Shown: positions 37,280-45,388 of the stretch, piece by piece
Layout of the letters: each line of letters opens with the position of its first letter
How positions within the stretch are numbered: the stretch's first letter is position 1
Source: Clostridium cylindrosporum DSM 605
GTDB taxonomy: Bacteria; Bacillota; Clostridia; Clostridiales; Caloramatoraceae
Length of the DNA: 64,000 nucleotides
Assembly: GCF_001047375.1 (NCBI RefSeq)
Contig: NZ_LFVU01000024.1
Location: 1 to 64,000, forward strand
Reading direction: 5' to 3'
Program-made: the position numbers and the translations under genes
Notes under the pieces: model-generated
What the model saw: the letters and a program-made list of their open reading frames with translations, nothing else
What the model was told of the DNA's origin: nothing
Database searches by the model: none

Positions 37280-38653
37280 TTATTTTTTCTTAATTCCTCT
37301 TTTTTGTACCCAGCCTTTTTTAATTACGTCTTTGCTACGTCCTATAGCTAAAGCACCATCTGGAACATCCTTTGTTATTGTTGATCCAGCAGCTGTATAG
37401 GCATTTTCTCCTATAGTTACTGGTGCAACTAGGTTTGTATTACATCCTATAAAGGCATTATCCTTTACAATTGTTTTATATTTATTTTTTCCATCATAGT
37501 TAACAGTTACTGTTCCACAGCCAAAATTACATCCTTCTCCAACCTCTGAATCTCCTACATATGTTAGATGGGATATTTTTGTTCCATTTCCTATTGTAGA
37601 TTTCTTAATTTCAACGAAATCTCCAATCTTAACATTTTCTCCAATAACACTATCAGGTCTAATATATGCAAATGGTCCAATTTTCGTAGAATCCTTAACT
37701 TCACTACTTATTATAACTGAAGATTGTACTTCAACACCATTTCCTATTTTTGCATCTACTATTCTTGTGTTATGTCCTATTATACAGTCTTCACCTATTG
37801 TTGTGTTTCCTTCAATAAATGCTCCTGGATAAACTATGGTATCACTTCCAATAGTTACATCTGATTCTATATAAGTTGATAAAGGATCAATTATAGTTAC
37901 GCCATCAGCCATAAGCTTTTCTAGTATTCTTTCCTTCATCGCAGCACTTGCTGTTGCAAGTTGGTCCCTAGAGTTAACAGCCATAAATTCCTTAAAGCTT
38001 GTTTTATATGCTGAAACCTTTTTACCTTCTCCTTTTAGTATTTCAATAACATCAGTTAAATAATACTCTCCCTGTGCATTATTATTATTTATTTTTCTAA
38101 GCGCAGAGATTAATTCTTTTATTTCAAAGCAGTAGTTTGAGGAGTTAACTTCAGTGATTTCTCTTTCCTTTTCCGTTGCATCCTTATGCTCTACTATTTT
38201 TTCTATTTCACCGTTTTCATTTCTAACTATTCTTCCAAGACCTGTTGGATCAATTGCGTCAGCAGTTAATATTGTAGCTGATGACCCACTTTCAATGTGA
38301 TATTCAAATACCTTTGAAATAGTTTCCTTAGTTATAAGTGGTCCATCTCCAGCAAGAACTATAACTATTCCATCCTTATCCTTTAGGAATTCTTCACAGC
38401 ACATTACAGCATGACCTGTTCCAAGCTGTTTATCTTGGAATGCAGTACTAACTTTATTCCCTAGGTGCCCCTTAACAATATCAGCCTTGTGTCCTACAAC
38501 AACAACTGTATCCTTGGCATTTGCCCCCTTAACAGCATCTATTATGTAATCTATCATAGATTTTCCACAAACTTTATGTAGAACCTTTGGCAGCTTTGAC
38601 TTCATTCTTTTTCCTTCGCCAGCTGCAAGTATTAAACCATAGCAAGCCTTCAT
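37280..38653 (-). CDS. glmU: Bifunctional GlmU (uridyltransferase/acetyltransferase)
   Basis: Acetylates glucosamine-1-phosphate and couples it to UTP, giving UDP-GlcNAc for the wall. The 457-residue protein has an N-terminal nucleotidyltransferase (LAAGEGKRMKSKLPKVLH at 11-28, AGDGPLI) and a C-terminal left-handed beta-helix of hexapeptide repeats (about 255-445), including FVEIKKSTIGNGTKISHLTY. Full length. A possible -10 (TATAAT at about 38699-38704) lies 50 bases upstream; the -35 is weak. Confidence 0.96.
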   Translation of the reverse strand: MKACYGLILAAGEGKRMKSKLPKVLHKVCGKSMIDYIIDAVKGANAKDTVVVVGHKADIVKGHLGNKVSTAFQDKQLGTGHAVMCCEEFLKDKDGIVIVLAGDGPLITKETISKVFEYHIESGSSATILTADAIDPTGLGRIVRNENGEIEKIVEHKDATEKEREITEVNSSNYCFEIKELISALRKINNNNAQGEYYLTDVIEILKGEGKKVSAYKTSFKEFMAVNSRDQLATASAAMKERILEKLMADGVTIIDPLSTYIESDVTIGSDTIVYPGAFIEGNTTIGEDCIIGHNTRIVDAKIGNGVEVQSSVIISSEVKDSTKIGPFAYIRPDSVIGENVKIGDFVEIKKSTIGNGTKISHLTYVGDSEVGEGCNFGCGTVTVNYDGKNKYKTIVKDNAFIGCNTNLVAPVTIGENAYTAAGSTITKDVPDGALAIGRSKDVIKKGWVQKRGIKKK

Positions 38654-38883
38654 ATAAATTGCACCTATCCTTTCAAACTTAAATTATGTAAAACTTTATT
38701 ATAAACAAATTACCCTAATACTAATAATTCTATAAAAATATGTACTAGAGTATGCTACTCAAATGGATAATTTACCTAATATTTATAGGTTATTACAAAC
38801 ATATAAAATTAATTTCATTAACCTACTTTATTATATTGCATTAGATATTTTAATTCAATGCAAAATGCGGAAAATAGCAAAAA

Positions 38884-38912
38884 ATAAAAAAGGAAGTCTA
38901 AGCTTCCTTTTT
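38884..38912. terminator. Terminator of spoVG
   Basis: Stem AAGGAAG / CTTCCTT with a 6-base loop (38890-38909) and T runs on both sides, so it may work both ways. The 230 bases from here to glmU hold no gene. Confidence 0.88.
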
Positions 38913-38913
38913 T

Positions 38914-39198
38914 TTACTCTTCTACTTGTTCACTATCTGAAGATATTTTTGCCTTTTCATATTCTTCAAGAATAGAATTTTGTATTTTTTCTCTTGTGTC
39001 AGTGTTTATAGGATGGGCTATGTCCTTGAATTCTCCCTCTGGAGTCTTTCTACTAGGCATAGCGATAAATAGACCGTTTTGTCCATCAATAACTTTGATA
39101 TCGTGTACCACGAATTCATTATCAAACGTTACAGAAACTATTGCCTTCATTTTTCCTTCATTTGATATCTTTCTGATTCTAACATCGGTAATTTGCAT
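38914..39198 (-). CDS. spoVG: Septation/regulatory protein SpoVG
   Basis: Small site-specific nucleic-acid-binding protein affecting septation and many developmental genes. The 94-residue protein has the highly conserved [40 protein letters not shown] and the DNA-contact segment [20 protein letters not shown], with a short acidic tail. GGAGG lies ten bases before the ATG. Immediately upstream is a promoter matching the sigma-H consensus at every defined position. Confidence 0.97.
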   Translation of the reverse strand: MQITDVRIRKISNEGKMKAIVSVTFDNEFVVHDIKVIDGQNGLFIAMPSRKTPEGEFKDIAHPINTDTREKIQNSILEEYEKAKISSDSEQVEE

Positions 39199-39231
39199 AC
39201 CTTAACCACCTCCAAGTCACTTATATATACT

Positions 39232-39258
39232 ATTCTGCATATATGACAAAATTCCTTC
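39232..39258 (-). promoter_or_regulatory. Sigma-H promoter of spoVG
   Basis: On the minus strand GAAGGAATT (39258-39250), 11 bases, then GCAGAAT (39238-39232) fit RNAGGAWWW-N11/12-RNNGAAT fully. In Bacillus spoVG is the textbook sigma-H gene. Confidence 0.8.
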
Positions 39259-39286
39259 TTGAATATTTGTAAAATTTCAAAATATT

Positions 39287-40111
39287 TTATTTTTCTTTAA
39301 ACTTCTCTGAAGGTATTATGTTTAGTACACCCTCTTCACCATTTATCTCCTCTAAAGATATCAGTGAAACATATTCATTTAGAACCTTTTTCCCTTCTGG
39401 TTGGGCCTCAATTAGGAATCCGACACCTTCTACTGTACAATCAAACTCTTTTAAAAGGTCGATTATTCCAACAGCAGTTCCCCCTGCTTTTATAAAGTCA
39501 TCTATAAATATACACTTACTCTTAGGCTTAATTGAACGCTTAGAAAGGCTCATTGTTTGAATTGTCTTTGATGACCCTGTTACATAATTGATACTTACTG
39601 TAGAACCTTCCGTAACTTCACCGTTTCTTCTTACTATAACAAGTGGCACATTAAGAGCTGTTGCAACAGCCATGGCTATTGGAATCCCCTTCGTTTCAAC
39701 AGTTATAACATAATCCGCTTCCTTAGATATAAATTTATTTGCAAGTATCACTCCAACCTTATTAACTATCTCAGGTGAGTATATTATGTCATTTATATAT
39801 AAAAATCCCCCTGGCATAACCCTCGAAGGATCGTTTATTTTTTCACAAACCCCTTTTATAAATTCTATCTCAAAATCCTTAGACATACCAGGAATGTATC
39901 TAACCCCTCCTGCTGCTCCAGGTATAGTTTCTATTTTCCCACATTGAAGCATTTCAACAACTTTTTTAACTATTGTAATATCTTCACTTAATGTAGAACG
40001 AGCTGCTCCAAAGATTTCTGAAAAATGTCCAAGACTAATTACTGTATTTGGCTTGTCGGAAAGAATTTTAAATATAGCCGCTACTCTTTCCTTACGATGT
40101 AATCGTTCCAA
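39287..40111 (-). CDS. purR: Purine operon repressor PurR
   Basis: PRPP-responsive repressor of purine genes. The 274-residue protein joins an N-terminal winged helix (1-75; LGHFSEIFGAARSTLSEDITIVKKVVE) to a type I phosphoribosyltransferase-like domain with the PRPP loop KCIFIDDFIKAGGTAVGIID (about 200), as in all Firmicute PurR. The start is TTG behind AGGAAGTG. Unlike Bacillus, no yabJ (RidA) gene lies between purR and spoVG. No PurBox was recognised near its own promoter. Confidence 0.95.
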   Translation of the reverse strand: MERLHRKERVAAIFKILSDKPNTVISLGHFSEIFGAARSTLSEDITIVKKVVEMLQCGKIETIPGAAGGVRYIPGMSKDFEIEFIKGVCEKINDPSRVMPGGFLYINDIIYSPEIVNKVGVILANKFISKEADYVITVETKGIPIAMAVATALNVPLVIVRRNGEVTEGSTVSINYVTGSSKTIQTMSLSKRSIKPKSKCIFIDDFIKAGGTAVGIIDLLKEFDCTVEGVGFLIEAQPEGKKVLNEYVSLISLEEINGEEGVLNIIPSEKFKEK

Positions 40112-40419
40112 AAAATCACTTCCTATTCATAGAATTTAGTATAAAGAAATATGGCAATTAAAAATTCCGTAAATTCAACAGAACTTTTATTAAAATCATA
40201 CACCTACATTCTAATTTTAAATTATTTATTAATTTTTTTCAAATGCTTTTAAATTATTTATGTGCAAATCTATGCCTATCATCATATATTAATATAATGG
40301 CAGCAATATCTATACACTATTTCTTACCCTTAAACATTATATAAATTAATGGTATATTATGATATAATTTCACTAGTTAATTTTTATAATTAAAATAATC
40401 AACTTTTAGGAGTGATCTT
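40112..40419. promoter_or_regulatory. Divergent purR / murC region with murC promoter
   Basis: 308 AT-rich bases with no gene. An extended -10, TGATATAAT (hexamer 40363-40368), sits 51 bases before murC; no good -35 accompanies it. I see no promoter of equal quality for purR. Confidence 0.5.
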
Positions 40420-41793
40420 ATGTTTAACTTATATAAAGATGTTAATAAACATGTTCATTTTATTGGAATAGGTGGAATAAGCATGAGTGGTCTTGCTGAA
40501 GTTCTACTTTCTAATGGATATAAAGTTTCTGGTTCAGATAGAGATTCATCTACTCTTACAGATAAGCTTGAATCACAAGGTGCCAAGGTATACATAGGGC
40601 ATAGTGCAGATAATGTAATAGGCTCTGACCTTGTAGTTTACACAGCAGCTATAGCTGAATCTAATCCAGAACTTCAAAAAGCACGTGAATTATCAATCCC
40701 TCTAATGGATAGAGCCGAGTTTTTAGGTAGTATCATGAAGGGGTATGAACGAGGCATTGCAGTATCAGGAACACATGGAAAAACAACTGTAACTTCTATG
40801 GTTTCTATGGTGCTTCTACATGCAAAGGTAGATCCGACAATTATGGTTGGTGGTGTTTTAGATGCTATAGATGGCAATGTTAAAGTTGGTAAAAGTGATT
40901 ACTTTGTAACTGAAGCCTGTGAATATAAAAGAAGTTTCTTAAAGTTTAATCCTAATGTTGGGATTATTCTAAACATAGACGCGGACCATCTTGACTATTA
41001 TAAAGATATTACTGAAATAGAGGATACATTTGTTGACTTTACAAAACTTATTCCATCAAATGGTCTTTTAATAGGATGTGGTGATGACGAGAGAGTAGTT
41101 TCTGTTGTAAATCGTGCAAACTGTCCTAAGATTCTTTATGGAATAGATAATGGAAATATTTTAGCTTCAAATATAGAATTTGATGAACTAGGGCTTCCTT
41201 CATTTGATGTTCATAAAGATGGAGTTTTCCTAGATAGATTTACATTATCTGTTCCAGGTAAGCACAACGTACTTAACTCTCTATCAGCTATAGCACTTGG
41301 AATCTTCCTTGGAATAGATATAAATGTAATTAAAGAAGGTTTAACTCTTTTCCATGGAACACATAGAAGATTCGAGAAAAAGGGAGTTAAAGATGGTGTA
41401 GAAGTAATAGACGATTATGCTCATCATCCAGCAGAAATTAAGGCAACTATTGAAGCTGTTAAAAATTATCCACACAAAAAGGTGTATTGTATATTCCAAC
41501 CTCATACCTATACTAGAACAATAACTCTATTTGATGAGTTTGCAGAGTCTTTCAATGGACTTGATAACCTTGTTCTAACAGACATCTATGCTGCACGTGA
41601 AAAAGATACAGGCATAGTTAGTTCTAAAATGCTTTCTGAAGCTGTTAAAAACAATGGGGTTAATTGCACATACATTAAGGACTTTAGTGATATACTTTCA
41701 TATCTTAAAGGTGAACTTAAAGAAGGTGATCTTCTTGTAACTATGGGTGCAGGAGATGTGTATAAAATAGGTGAAAATTTCTTAAATCTATAA
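40420..41793 (+). CDS. murC: UDP-N-acetylmuramate--L-alanine ligase
   Basis: Adds the first amino acid of the peptidoglycan stem peptide. The 457-residue protein has an N-terminal Rossmann domain (IGIGGISMSGLAEVLLSNGY, 16-35), a central ATPase with SGTHGKTTVTSMVS (about 115) and DADHLDYY, and a C-terminal ligase domain with VIDDYAHHPAEIKA. AGGAGTG precedes the ATG. Confidence 0.97.
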   Translation: MFNLYKDVNKHVHFIGIGGISMSGLAEVLLSNGYKVSGSDRDSSTLTDKLESQGAKVYIGHSADNVIGSDLVVYTAAIAESNPELQKARELSIPLMDRAEFLGSIMKGYERGIAVSGTHGKTTVTSMVSMVLLHAKVDPTIMVGGVLDAIDGNVKVGKSDYFVTEACEYKRSFLKFNPNVGIILNIDADHLDYYKDITEIEDTFVDFTKLIPSNGLLIGCGDDERVVSVVNRANCPKILYGIDNGNILASNIEFDELGLPSFDVHKDGVFLDRFTLSVPGKHNVLNSLSAIALGIFLGIDINVIKEGLTLFHGTHRRFEKKGVKDGVEVIDDYAHHPAEIKATIEAVKNYPHKKVYCIFQPHTYTRTITLFDEFAESFNGLDNLVLTDIYAAREKDTGIVSSKMLSEAVKNNGVNCTYIKDFSDILSYLKGELKEGDLLVTMGAGDVYKIGENFLNL

Positions 41794-41801
41794 ATAAAAT
41801 T

Positions 41802-41834
41802 AAAGCTTTAGCCTTCACTTAAAGTGAGGGCTTT
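41802..41834 (+). terminator. Imperfect hairpin after murC
   Basis: AAAGC-CCTTCACTT paired with AAGTGAGG-GCTTT, interrupted by a 5-base bulge and followed by ATACAT rather than a T run. Partial termination or a translational spacer before lgt is possible. Confidence 0.5.
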
Positions 41835-41853
41835 ATACATAGGAGGTATGTTT

Positions 41854-42615
41854 ATGAATCCAGTTGCTTTTACAATTTTGGGACTTGAAGTTAGATGGTA
41901 CGGTATTCTTATATCATTTGGCATGATTCTTGGTCTTTTAATTGCTGTATATACAGCAAAGGTAAGAAAGGTTAACTATGATAATATACTTGATGGCCTT
42001 ATTATTGCAATTCCAGTAGGAATTCTTGGAGCAAGGCTTTATTATGTTCTTTTTAATTTATCATATTATCTTGATAACCCAGGTGACATAATAAATATTA
42101 GACAAGGTGGACTTGCAATACACGGTGGTATTATATTCGGACTTTTAGCTGCATATATATTCTGCAGATATAAAAAATACGATTTTCTAGCTCTACTTGA
42201 TGTAGTTGCACCATCAATAATAATTGCACAGGCACTTGGTCGTTGGGGAAACTTTTTCAACATGGAGGCTCACGGAGGCCCTGTAACTAAGGAGTTTATA
42301 TCACAATTTCCAGAGTTTATCCAAAGAGGGATGTACATTGGAGGAACTTATTACCACCCAACATTTCTATATGAATCAATCTGGAACATACTTGTATTCT
42401 GTATACTAATGTACTTAATTCATAGAGTTCATACTAAGGGAGTTATATTCTTTACATACTTTGGATTATACTCCATAGGAAGATTCTTTATAGAAGGACT
42501 TAGAACAGATTCACTAATGGTTATGGGACTTCGAACAGCTCAGATGGTAAGTCTTATAGGAATTATATTATGGATCGGGTATTTAGTTTATGCTTATAAA
42601 GTAAATAGACGTTAA
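41854..42615 (+). CDS. lgt: Prolipoprotein diacylglyceryl transferase
   Basis: Transfers diacylglycerol from phosphatidylglycerol to the lipobox Cys of prolipoproteins. The 253-residue polytopic protein (seven hydrophobic segments) has the Lgt signature [14 protein letters not shown] (about 133-146), an early [10 protein letters not shown] and the conserved [17 protein letters not shown] lies before ATG of MNPVAFT; the longer frame starts inside the murC hairpin. Substrates in this window include PrsA and the lipoprotein at 45389. Confidence 0.95.
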   Translation: MNPVAFTILGLEVRWYGILISFGMILGLLIAVYTAKVRKVNYDNILDGLIIAIPVGILGARLYYVLFNLSYYLDNPGDIINIRQGGLAIHGGIIFGLLAAYIFCRYKKYDFLALLDVVAPSIIIAQALGRWGNFFNMEAHGGPVTKEFISQFPEFIQRGMYIGGTYYHPTFLYESIWNILVFCILMYLIHRVHTKGVIFFTYFGLYSIGRFFIEGLRTDSLMVMGLRTAQMVSLIGIILWIGYLVYAYKVNRR

Positions 42616-42632
42616 ATCAAAGTTTTGTGTAT

Positions 42633-42695
42633 AGCAAGGGTGGATAATGTAGATGAATCGACGAGACCTTTCATCTACATTATCCACCCTTTGCT
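42633..42695. repeat. Long hairpin downstream of lgt
   Basis: Perfect 19-bp stem (42638-42656 with 42671-42689; GGGTGGATAATGTAGATGA), extended by AGCAA / TTTGCT, with a 14-base loop. It is longer and more GC-rich than ordinary terminators and lacks a T run on either side. Confidence 0.7.
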
Positions 42696-42772
42696 TATGA
42701 AACCTTTCCGTCTATTCACAATATAGACATAATACGCATTAAATTCTCATTATAATTTTAATTTATTATTGA

Positions 42773-43348
42773 TTAACCACATTGTTTACCATCAAAGAAT
42801 CTATTTACATCATTATTTTTATTATCCTTGAAATTTACCTCTGGATAGACAATGTTAGTATAGATATATAAAAAATATTCTTCCTTAGATATATTTTGAG
42901 TTATCCACTTACCATCATTTGTTGACTTAACACTAAAAGTATTAGCTTTAAGCCCCTTATTATAACCATACACAGCAACAAAACTATCCTCTGTGCCATC
43001 ATTTATAAAGTTTAGTACTGCTCCATATAATGGTTTGCTCTCTCCTTGTCTAGCTCCATAAGCTCCTTTATAAAAAGTGCCATTTAGTAATTCTTCAAAG
43101 CATTGTAAATACAATTCATCTTTTTTATTCTTTGGAGTACTAAGTATAATTCTATAATTTCGTCCTTTATATGAAAAATTCTTATCTTCCTTTATGCTAA
43201 TAGGTTGTTGATATGTTTTTTCAAGATATTTATTTATATTAGAGTGCCATATTAAATTACTTCTAAAAAAAGCAATTGTAAGCATAATAAATAAAAATAA
43301 TATAGCGATTAAGACAGAATGCTTCTTATTACTTACACCTTTATTCAT
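42773..43348 (-). CDS. Exported or membrane-anchored protein, unknown function
   Basis: A 191-residue protein with a basic N tail and a single hydrophobic helix (about 11-30), then a soluble outward-facing domain of mixed alpha/beta character (about 50-190). It contains no lipobox; the only Cys residues are in the middle and at the C terminus (KQCG). GGTGATTAA precedes the ATG. The gene stands between two palindromic structures (42633-42695 and 43495-43687). I recognise no family. Confidence 0.75.
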   Translation of the reverse strand: MNKGVSNKKHSVLIAILFLFIMLTIAFFRSNLIWHSNINKYLEKTYQQPISIKEDKNFSYKGRNYRIILSTPKNKKDELYLQCFEELLNGTFYKGAYGARQGESKPLYGAVLNFINDGTEDSFVAVYGYNKGLKANTFSVKSTNDGKWITQNISKEEYFLYIYTNIVYPEVNFKDNKNNDVNRFFDGKQCG

Positions 43349-43494
43349 TTAATCACCTCTCCCTTAAGAGTTTTTATTGATTCATAAAATAAAACTATTG
43401 TGTATTAATATAAATATAGCATCAAGCAATCATACATATCTTTTAAAAATTCTTTCTCTCTACAACTATGCTATATAAGATAAGTATCACTGCA

Positions 43495-43687
43495 AGTAGT
43501 GTAGCCTCCAGTTAAACCAATAGAGGCAATCGGTAGAAATTCTTATCTCCATAAATGTCATTAGCCTTAGTAAAGAAGCATGTTTGAGCCTTTAGGCGAG
43601 TTTGCGCTGCACTTAGGCTAATGGCATTTATGGGGATTAGAAGTTCTTCGGATTGATCTCGCTGGTTTATCTGGAGGCTACACTACT
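43495..43687. repeat. Palindromic structured element, copy 2 (193 bp)
   Basis: Perfect 17-bp terminal inverted repeat AGTAGTGTAGCCTCCAG / CTGGAGGCTACACTACT, then TAAACCA blocks, a partly paired zone, an 18-base inner stem with one mismatch (CATAAATGTCATTAGCCT) and a small tip hairpin GCC-TTTA-GGC. Pairing continues outward (TAAGATAAGT, 43476-43485, with 43696-43705) up to the base before the helicase stop codon. It is related to copy 1 at 21695-21886. As part of the helicase 3' UTR it might act in termination or RNA stability. Confidence 0.78.
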
Positions 43688-43705
43688 GCAAAAGCACCTA
43701 TCTTA

Positions 43706-44839
43706 CTAATTTAACTTCCCATGACTTAAATTCTTTTTCTCTATGTTTATATTAAATTCTCTCTCATATATTCTAATAGCTGCCATTTCCTTAGATGTAA
43801 CTAATGAAATAGTCTTACCTGTGGCTCCTGCTCTAGCTGTTCTTCCTGCTCTATGTAGATATTCACTAGCATTTGTTGGAAAGTCTAGGTTTATTACATG
43901 TGTTATATCCTGTATATCTAGACCTCTAGCAGATACGTCTGATGATACTAGAACCTTAATCTTTCCACTTCTAAAGCTTTCTATAGCCTTTTGTCTTTGC
44001 TCCTTAGTAACCTTTTTATGGATACTTAAAGAAGGGATACTATGATAGTTTAGCTTTTCTGTTGCAAGATCTACTTCATATCCTCTATTTACAAATACTA
44101 ATGCTTTTTTCGGTTCTACTGCTGAAATTAACTTTCTTAGTGTTTCAACCTTATCCCTAGGATCAACTTCAATATACATATGCTTAATATTAGGATTAAG
44201 TGCTGCTTTCTTCTCGTTTTTTATAATTTCAGGCTCTTTCATTAATTCTCTTGCTGTAAATAATACCTTAGGGCTTATTGTAGCTGAGAATACTAAAAGA
44301 CATCTATCTCTCATAGTACACTTAATTATATCCTTTACGGTACCAGAGTTTGTGTTATCAAGTAGATTATCCCCTTCATCAATAACTATTGTTTTTATTG
44401 TATGTGCAGTTATCTTCTTTTTCTTCATTAAATCTAAGGCTCTACCTGGAGTTGCAACAATTATATGTGGTTTTATTTCCTTAAGCTTTTTTATTTGCTT
44501 CTCAATATTAACATCACCAATTATAGGTAATGAAGTTATAGGTAGATTCCCGTTACTTGCTAAAAGCTTTGCCTGGGCTTCTATTTGCATAACAAGTTCA
44601 TGGGTTGGAGCAAGCACTAATACTTGCATTTCTCTTTTTTCACTATTAACTTTTTGAAAAATAGGGCATAAAAATGCAAGTGTTTTCCCACTACCTGTGT
44701 AGCTCTCTGCTATTACATCTTTATTTTCTAATATTTTTTCAATAGTTAAGTGTTGAATTTCTGTTGGTTCTGTAATTCCTTGTTTTTCTAGTGCATCTAC
44801 TATATTGGAATCTAAACCAAGTTCTATAAATGACTTCAT
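43706..44839 (-). CDS. DEAD-box-family ATP-dependent RNA helicase (DEGD variant)
   Basis: A 377-residue RNA helicase core without long tails. Motifs: FIELGLDSNIVDALEKQGI and the Q motif PTEIQ, Walker A AESYTGSGKT, PTHELVMQ (Ia), TPGR (Ib), Walker B VIDEGD, SAT (III), and HRAGRTARAG (VI). Motif II reads DEGD instead of DEAD; the catalytic D-E and last D are kept, so activity is likely. Probably aids ribosome assembly or mRNA turnover, perhaps in the cold. The stop codon abuts the palindromic element at 43476-43705. Confidence 0.93.
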   Translation of the reverse strand: MKSFIELGLDSNIVDALEKQGITEPTEIQHLTIEKILENKDVIAESYTGSGKTLAFLCPIFQKVNSEKREMQVLVLAPTHELVMQIEAQAKLLASNGNLPITSLPIIGDVNIEKQIKKLKEIKPHIIVATPGRALDLMKKKKITAHTIKTIVIDEGDNLLDNTNSGTVKDIIKCTMRDRCLLVFSATISPKVLFTARELMKEPEIIKNEKKAALNPNIKHMYIEVDPRDKVETLRKLISAVEPKKALVFVNRGYEVDLATEKLNYHSIPSLSIHKKVTKEQRQKAIESFRSGKIKVLVSSDVSARGLDIQDITHVINLDFPTNASEYLHRAGRTARAGATGKTISLVTSKEMAAIRIYEREFNINIEKKNLSHGKLN

Positions 44840-44975
44840 AATTTTCTCCCTTAAGTTTATTCTAGTTAAATTCTATTATATATGTGTTTAAGATTAGATT
44901 CTATCCTATTGTTATATTATTCTAAGTTTCAACAGATTTTATTACATAATTGATTCTTAGCCTAAAAATGGGTAT

Positions 44976-45004
44976 AAAAAAAGAAGCTTTATTCAAGCTT
45001 CTTT
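44976..45004 (-). terminator. Terminator of tRNA-Pro
   Basis: AAGAAGCTT / AAGCTTCTT stem (44981-44989 with 44995-45003) followed on the minus strand by TTTTTTATA. Confidence 0.9.
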
Positions 45005-45006
45005 CC

Positions 45007-45082
45007 TGGTCGGGGTGACAGGTCTCGAACCTGCGACCTCATGGTCCCAAACCATGCGCGCTACCATCTGCGCCACACCCCG
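45007..45082 (-). tRNA. tRNA-Pro(TGG)
   Basis: A 76-base cloverleaf with encoded CCA, acceptor CGGGGTG / CACCCCG, anticodon loop TTTGGGA with TGG, T loop TTCGAGA. It has its own promoter and terminator. Confidence 0.96.
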
Positions 45083-45096
45083 TTGCTACAATAGTA

Positions 45097-45125
45097 ATTA
45101 TATATGACTATATTATATAAGTCAA
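45097..45125 (-). promoter_or_regulatory. Promoter of tRNA-Pro
   Basis: Minus strand: GTG-TTGACT (hexamer 45125-45120), a 17-base spacer and TATAAT (45102-45097). It is the same GTGTTGACT/TATAAT design as the promoter at 13297-13325. Confidence 0.88.
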
Positions 45126-45159
45126 CACTTTTAATAAAAAAAATTTAATTTTTTTTAAA

Positions 45160-45189
45160 ATAAGAAATAGAAGCCTAAGGCTTCTATTT
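45160..45189 (-). terminator. Terminator of the small basic protein gene
   Basis: Twelve-bp perfect stem (45165-45176 with 45178-45189; AAATAGAAGCCT) and a T-rich run on the minus strand. It overlaps the stop codon. Confidence 0.8.
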
Positions 45190-45342
45190 ACTCATTTTTG
45201 TTTGTAGGGAATTCTTTGCTTTTTTTGATTTTGGACTTCTTTTAAAAATTGAAAGGAATTTAGCATACAATTCAAACCATTTTCTGTACCTTTTAAATTT
45301 TCTTCTCTGATTTAGATCGATAATTTTTGCACTGTTTTCCAT
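45184..45342 (-). CDS. Small basic protein, 52 residues, unknown function
   Basis: Begins MENSAKIIDLNQRRKFKRYR and is rich in Lys and Arg (about one third of residues), with an amphipathic helix WFELYAKFLSIFKR. GGAGG seven bases before the ATG makes it a credible gene; the frame is open 11 codons further, through that site. It follows the lipoprotein gene by 46 bases, probably on the same transcript. I recognise no family; a membrane- or nucleic-acid-associated role would fit the charge pattern. Confidence 0.65.
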   Translation of the reverse strand: MENSAKIIDLNQRRKFKRYRKWFELYAKFLSIFKRSPKSKKAKNSLQTKMSK

Positions 45343-45388
45343 AAGTGTAACCTCCTTAGGGATTAGTTTGAACATATTATGTCTTTCC

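Noticed and set aside
38763-38975. Plus-strand 70-codon frame between glmU and spoVG
   Set aside because: It lacks a ribosome-binding site and runs through the spoVG terminator and the end of spoVG.
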